DNA of 64,000 nt, from positions 1 to 64,000 of the forward strand of contig QLIY01000664.1 in the NCBI GenBank assembly GCA_003260075.1, given 5' to 3'. The translations under genes were made by a program, and so were the position numbers. Shown here piece by piece: positions 62,401 through 64,000 of the stretch; position 1 is the stretch's first letter, and every line of letters begins with the position of its first letter. This stretch comes from Phallusia mammillata (taxonomy: Eukaryota; Chordata; Ascidiacea; Phlebobranchia; Ascidiidae). The notes under the pieces are model-generated. The model searched no databases and was not told the DNA's origin. It worked only from the letters and a program-made list of their open reading frames with translations.

Positions 62401-62822
62401 TGTGCATAAATGTACACAGATATCATAAAAACTATTGACTGTTGTATTTTTAGCATGATAATAAAATACAGAAAACCTGTAACAATTGAAGCTTACAGGA
62501 AAAACTTTGAAGGCAAAACCATGTCAAATGTTACAAACTGAATTGAAATTCAGCCAGTTTAGTGTCTATCTGGCTGATACATAAATGTGGGGGGGGGGAG
62601 TAACAAACTAAATTGAAATTCAGCCAGTTTAGTGTCTATCTGGCTGATACATAAATGTAGTTATGTGCATAAAACTGTTTTTATATGTGTTATTATGTGG
62701 AATAGCATGCACATGATACAAAGTTAACTATTTATCTGCAGTGATAAGTTTGATACACATGTGACACATTTGGCTATAGTTTATGTTATCTGAAAATATT
62801 TACCTGCAACACTCATGACCAT
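56482..62822 (-). CDS. NIPA-family magnesium transporter
   Basis: Nine exons keep frame: 62822-62804 (MVMSVA), 61662-61539, 61467-61325, 61100-61044, 60473-60383, 59655-59495, 58739-58492, 57434-57278 and 56777-56482. NIPA (SLC57) proteins are multipass Mg2+ transporters of plasma and endosomal membranes. The family core is clear: [92 protein letters not shown], and later spans with [19 protein letters not shown] and [10 protein letters not shown] Ser/Thr/Asn-rich luminal or extracellular N-terminus with [11 protein letters not shown] sites precedes the first membrane span, as in NIPAL-type members. The cytoplasmic tail is acidic (YSDEDDD). The 19-base first exon is the least certain part. 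G runs at 59773 and 60742 are intronic and do not touch exons. Confidence 0.9.
59685..59873. repeat. Doubled segment in a NIPA-type gene intron
   Basis: About 88 bases (tatacatgttttaggg...) recur on both sides of the G run at 59773-59782. A second case lies at 60642-60857 around 60742-60751, and a third at 62523-62658 around 62588-62596. All are intronic. Confidence 0.85.
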
Positions 62823-64000
62823 AAAACTTTTTCAAATCGTCAAAGAAATATTTTAGATTCCAATATCACTTGAGATATTTCAAATATAATACATAAATTA
62901 ACACATAGTTTTGTTTAGTGTAATGCCTAAATGAAGTCTATGTAAATTAAAATACAGTTTAAAATCAGTTATAAAACTTTACAATCTTATTTTAACTGAC
63001 ATTTCTTATGATGCAAAAAAAAAACTTTAATGCCATTGGTAGTCAGATAGCAAAACTAAAATTCAAAACTTTACAAAAGATTACAGAGCTAACTAGTTTC
63101 AGGACAGGCCAATTTTTCGATGTATATTGTATATCTATTCCAAACTTCGTCATTTTATTGTTGGGCTACAAAGCATGTCTTTACTCATTTTTTCCTATTT
63201 CCTAAACTAATATCTCGTTTGCTAGTTAGTTGACAGTAAAGTACAGGAACTAAGAACTTCCACATGCTTATACAATACAGGGCTAACAAAACCCACAGAC
63301 AATACAAAATAAAATTTAATTTTGTCTGCCGAACGGGGAAATAGGGCAAGTTGAAGCGGATGAGAGAAATGTTTTTCGTGTGCAGAAAACAAAAATGAGT
63401 CCACTAACAAATAAAGCAAACTGTTAGTTTCTTATCATTGGTCTTTCGAATTGATCAAAACTTTTATTTCCTTGACATTGAAGGCAGAAGAATAAGTTTG
63501 ATCAATAAGGTCCAAACAAACTAACTAGACAGTAGACACTAGAAGCAGGTAAATTAAGCCAAACTCATCGGATCCAAGAAAGTCATTTCTCAAAACATTT
63601 CACTCGTGACGGCCTGTCTGATTCATTCATATCATAAGAAATAATAAGACCGAACGTTTTAAAGACCAAGGGAGTGTTTCGGCTCAAAGCTTTGTGGTAA
63701 GATGACGTAACTTATTACTAGCTGTTAAATATGACGTGATGCTACGTACGATAGGGCACACGTTGTACAGCTGTCCTGCTCGAAAATTAACAATTTTTTT
63801 TCGTGTAATGTTAGATTACCGTATTCCACGGTGTTACTTCTATGAAGCAGTGGGCCTTTTTCTGCCCTGATACCCCTAGAAATTGACATGCAAGGATGAT
63901 ACTTTTTTACGTATTCCGTGGTGTTTTATGTATACTTACTGATAAATATTTTAAATATTGCTGAAACCTTACTTTTTAACGAATGGGCCCAAAAGATCCT
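62823..64000. other. Upstream flank of the NIPA-type gene
   Basis: This AT-rich sequence without a supportable exon should hold the promoter of the NIPA-type gene, but I recognise no TATA box or initiator with confidence. The 65-codon frames here have no domain. Confidence 0.5.

Noticed and set aside
1-64000. Bacterial-type features: operons, CRISPR arrays, riboswitches
   Set aside because: Genes are split by GT-AG introns and encode animal extracellular domains; no regularly spaced repeat array was seen.

Overview
The window looks like a piece of an invertebrate chordate genome, most probably a tunicate of the Ciona type. The reasons are AT-rich sequence, short phase-compatible GT-AG introns, multi-exon genes built from extracellular modules (thrombospondin type-1 repeats, ShKT, EGF, WxxW, trypsin), many small hAT-type elements, and very high apparent allelic divergence. 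The species is an inference from style and domain content. Every gene I can support lies on the minus strand, so genes read from right to left. Exon ends are quoted to within a base or two.

Layout from left to right. (1) 2.5-4.9 kb: an unrecognised two-exon protein and a protein kinase whose catalytic aspartate codon reads Asn. (2) 5.3-20.6 kb: four tandem copies of a short-chain dehydrogenase/reductase (SDR) gene. A has lost its 3' half next to a hAT element, B carries an in-frame stop, C has its 5' end in an assembly gap, and D is intact. (3) 10.0-25.2 kb: a tandem duplication with a unit of about 7.5 kb. Each unit holds one SDR gene (C or D) and a copy of the last four exons of a thrombospondin-repeat gene. 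The left copy of those exons is broken and carries a retroelement fragment in an intron. (4) 24.1-51.5 kb: three consecutive secreted mosaic genes. Gene A is signal peptide - novel Cys module - WxxW x2 - TSR x3. Gene B is signal peptide - the same novel module - unknown domain - ShKT - TSR x6. Gene C is signal peptide - ShKT - EGF - S1 protease - TSR x4 - ShKT - TSR x4 - ShKT. (5) 56.5-62.8 kb: a NIPA-family magnesium transporter gene with nine exons.

Assembly structure dominates the non-coding part. About 35 runs of G (or C) interrupt the sequence. At most of the short runs the sequence just before the run is repeated, nearly identically, just after it. I read these as two allelic contigs placed side by side, with the gap symbol converted to G. 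Proline- or glycine-rich reading frames across the runs are not genes, and exons near them may be falsely doubled. One such pair shows a filled and an empty hAT site.

The most interesting biological signal is an inverted-repeat element at 30.07-30.34 kb. Each arm folds as a complete hammerhead ribozyme, with all three stems, the conserved core and a GUC cleavage site. Next come the unnamed Cys module shared by genes A and B, the altered S1 protease of gene C, and the predicted pseudokinase.
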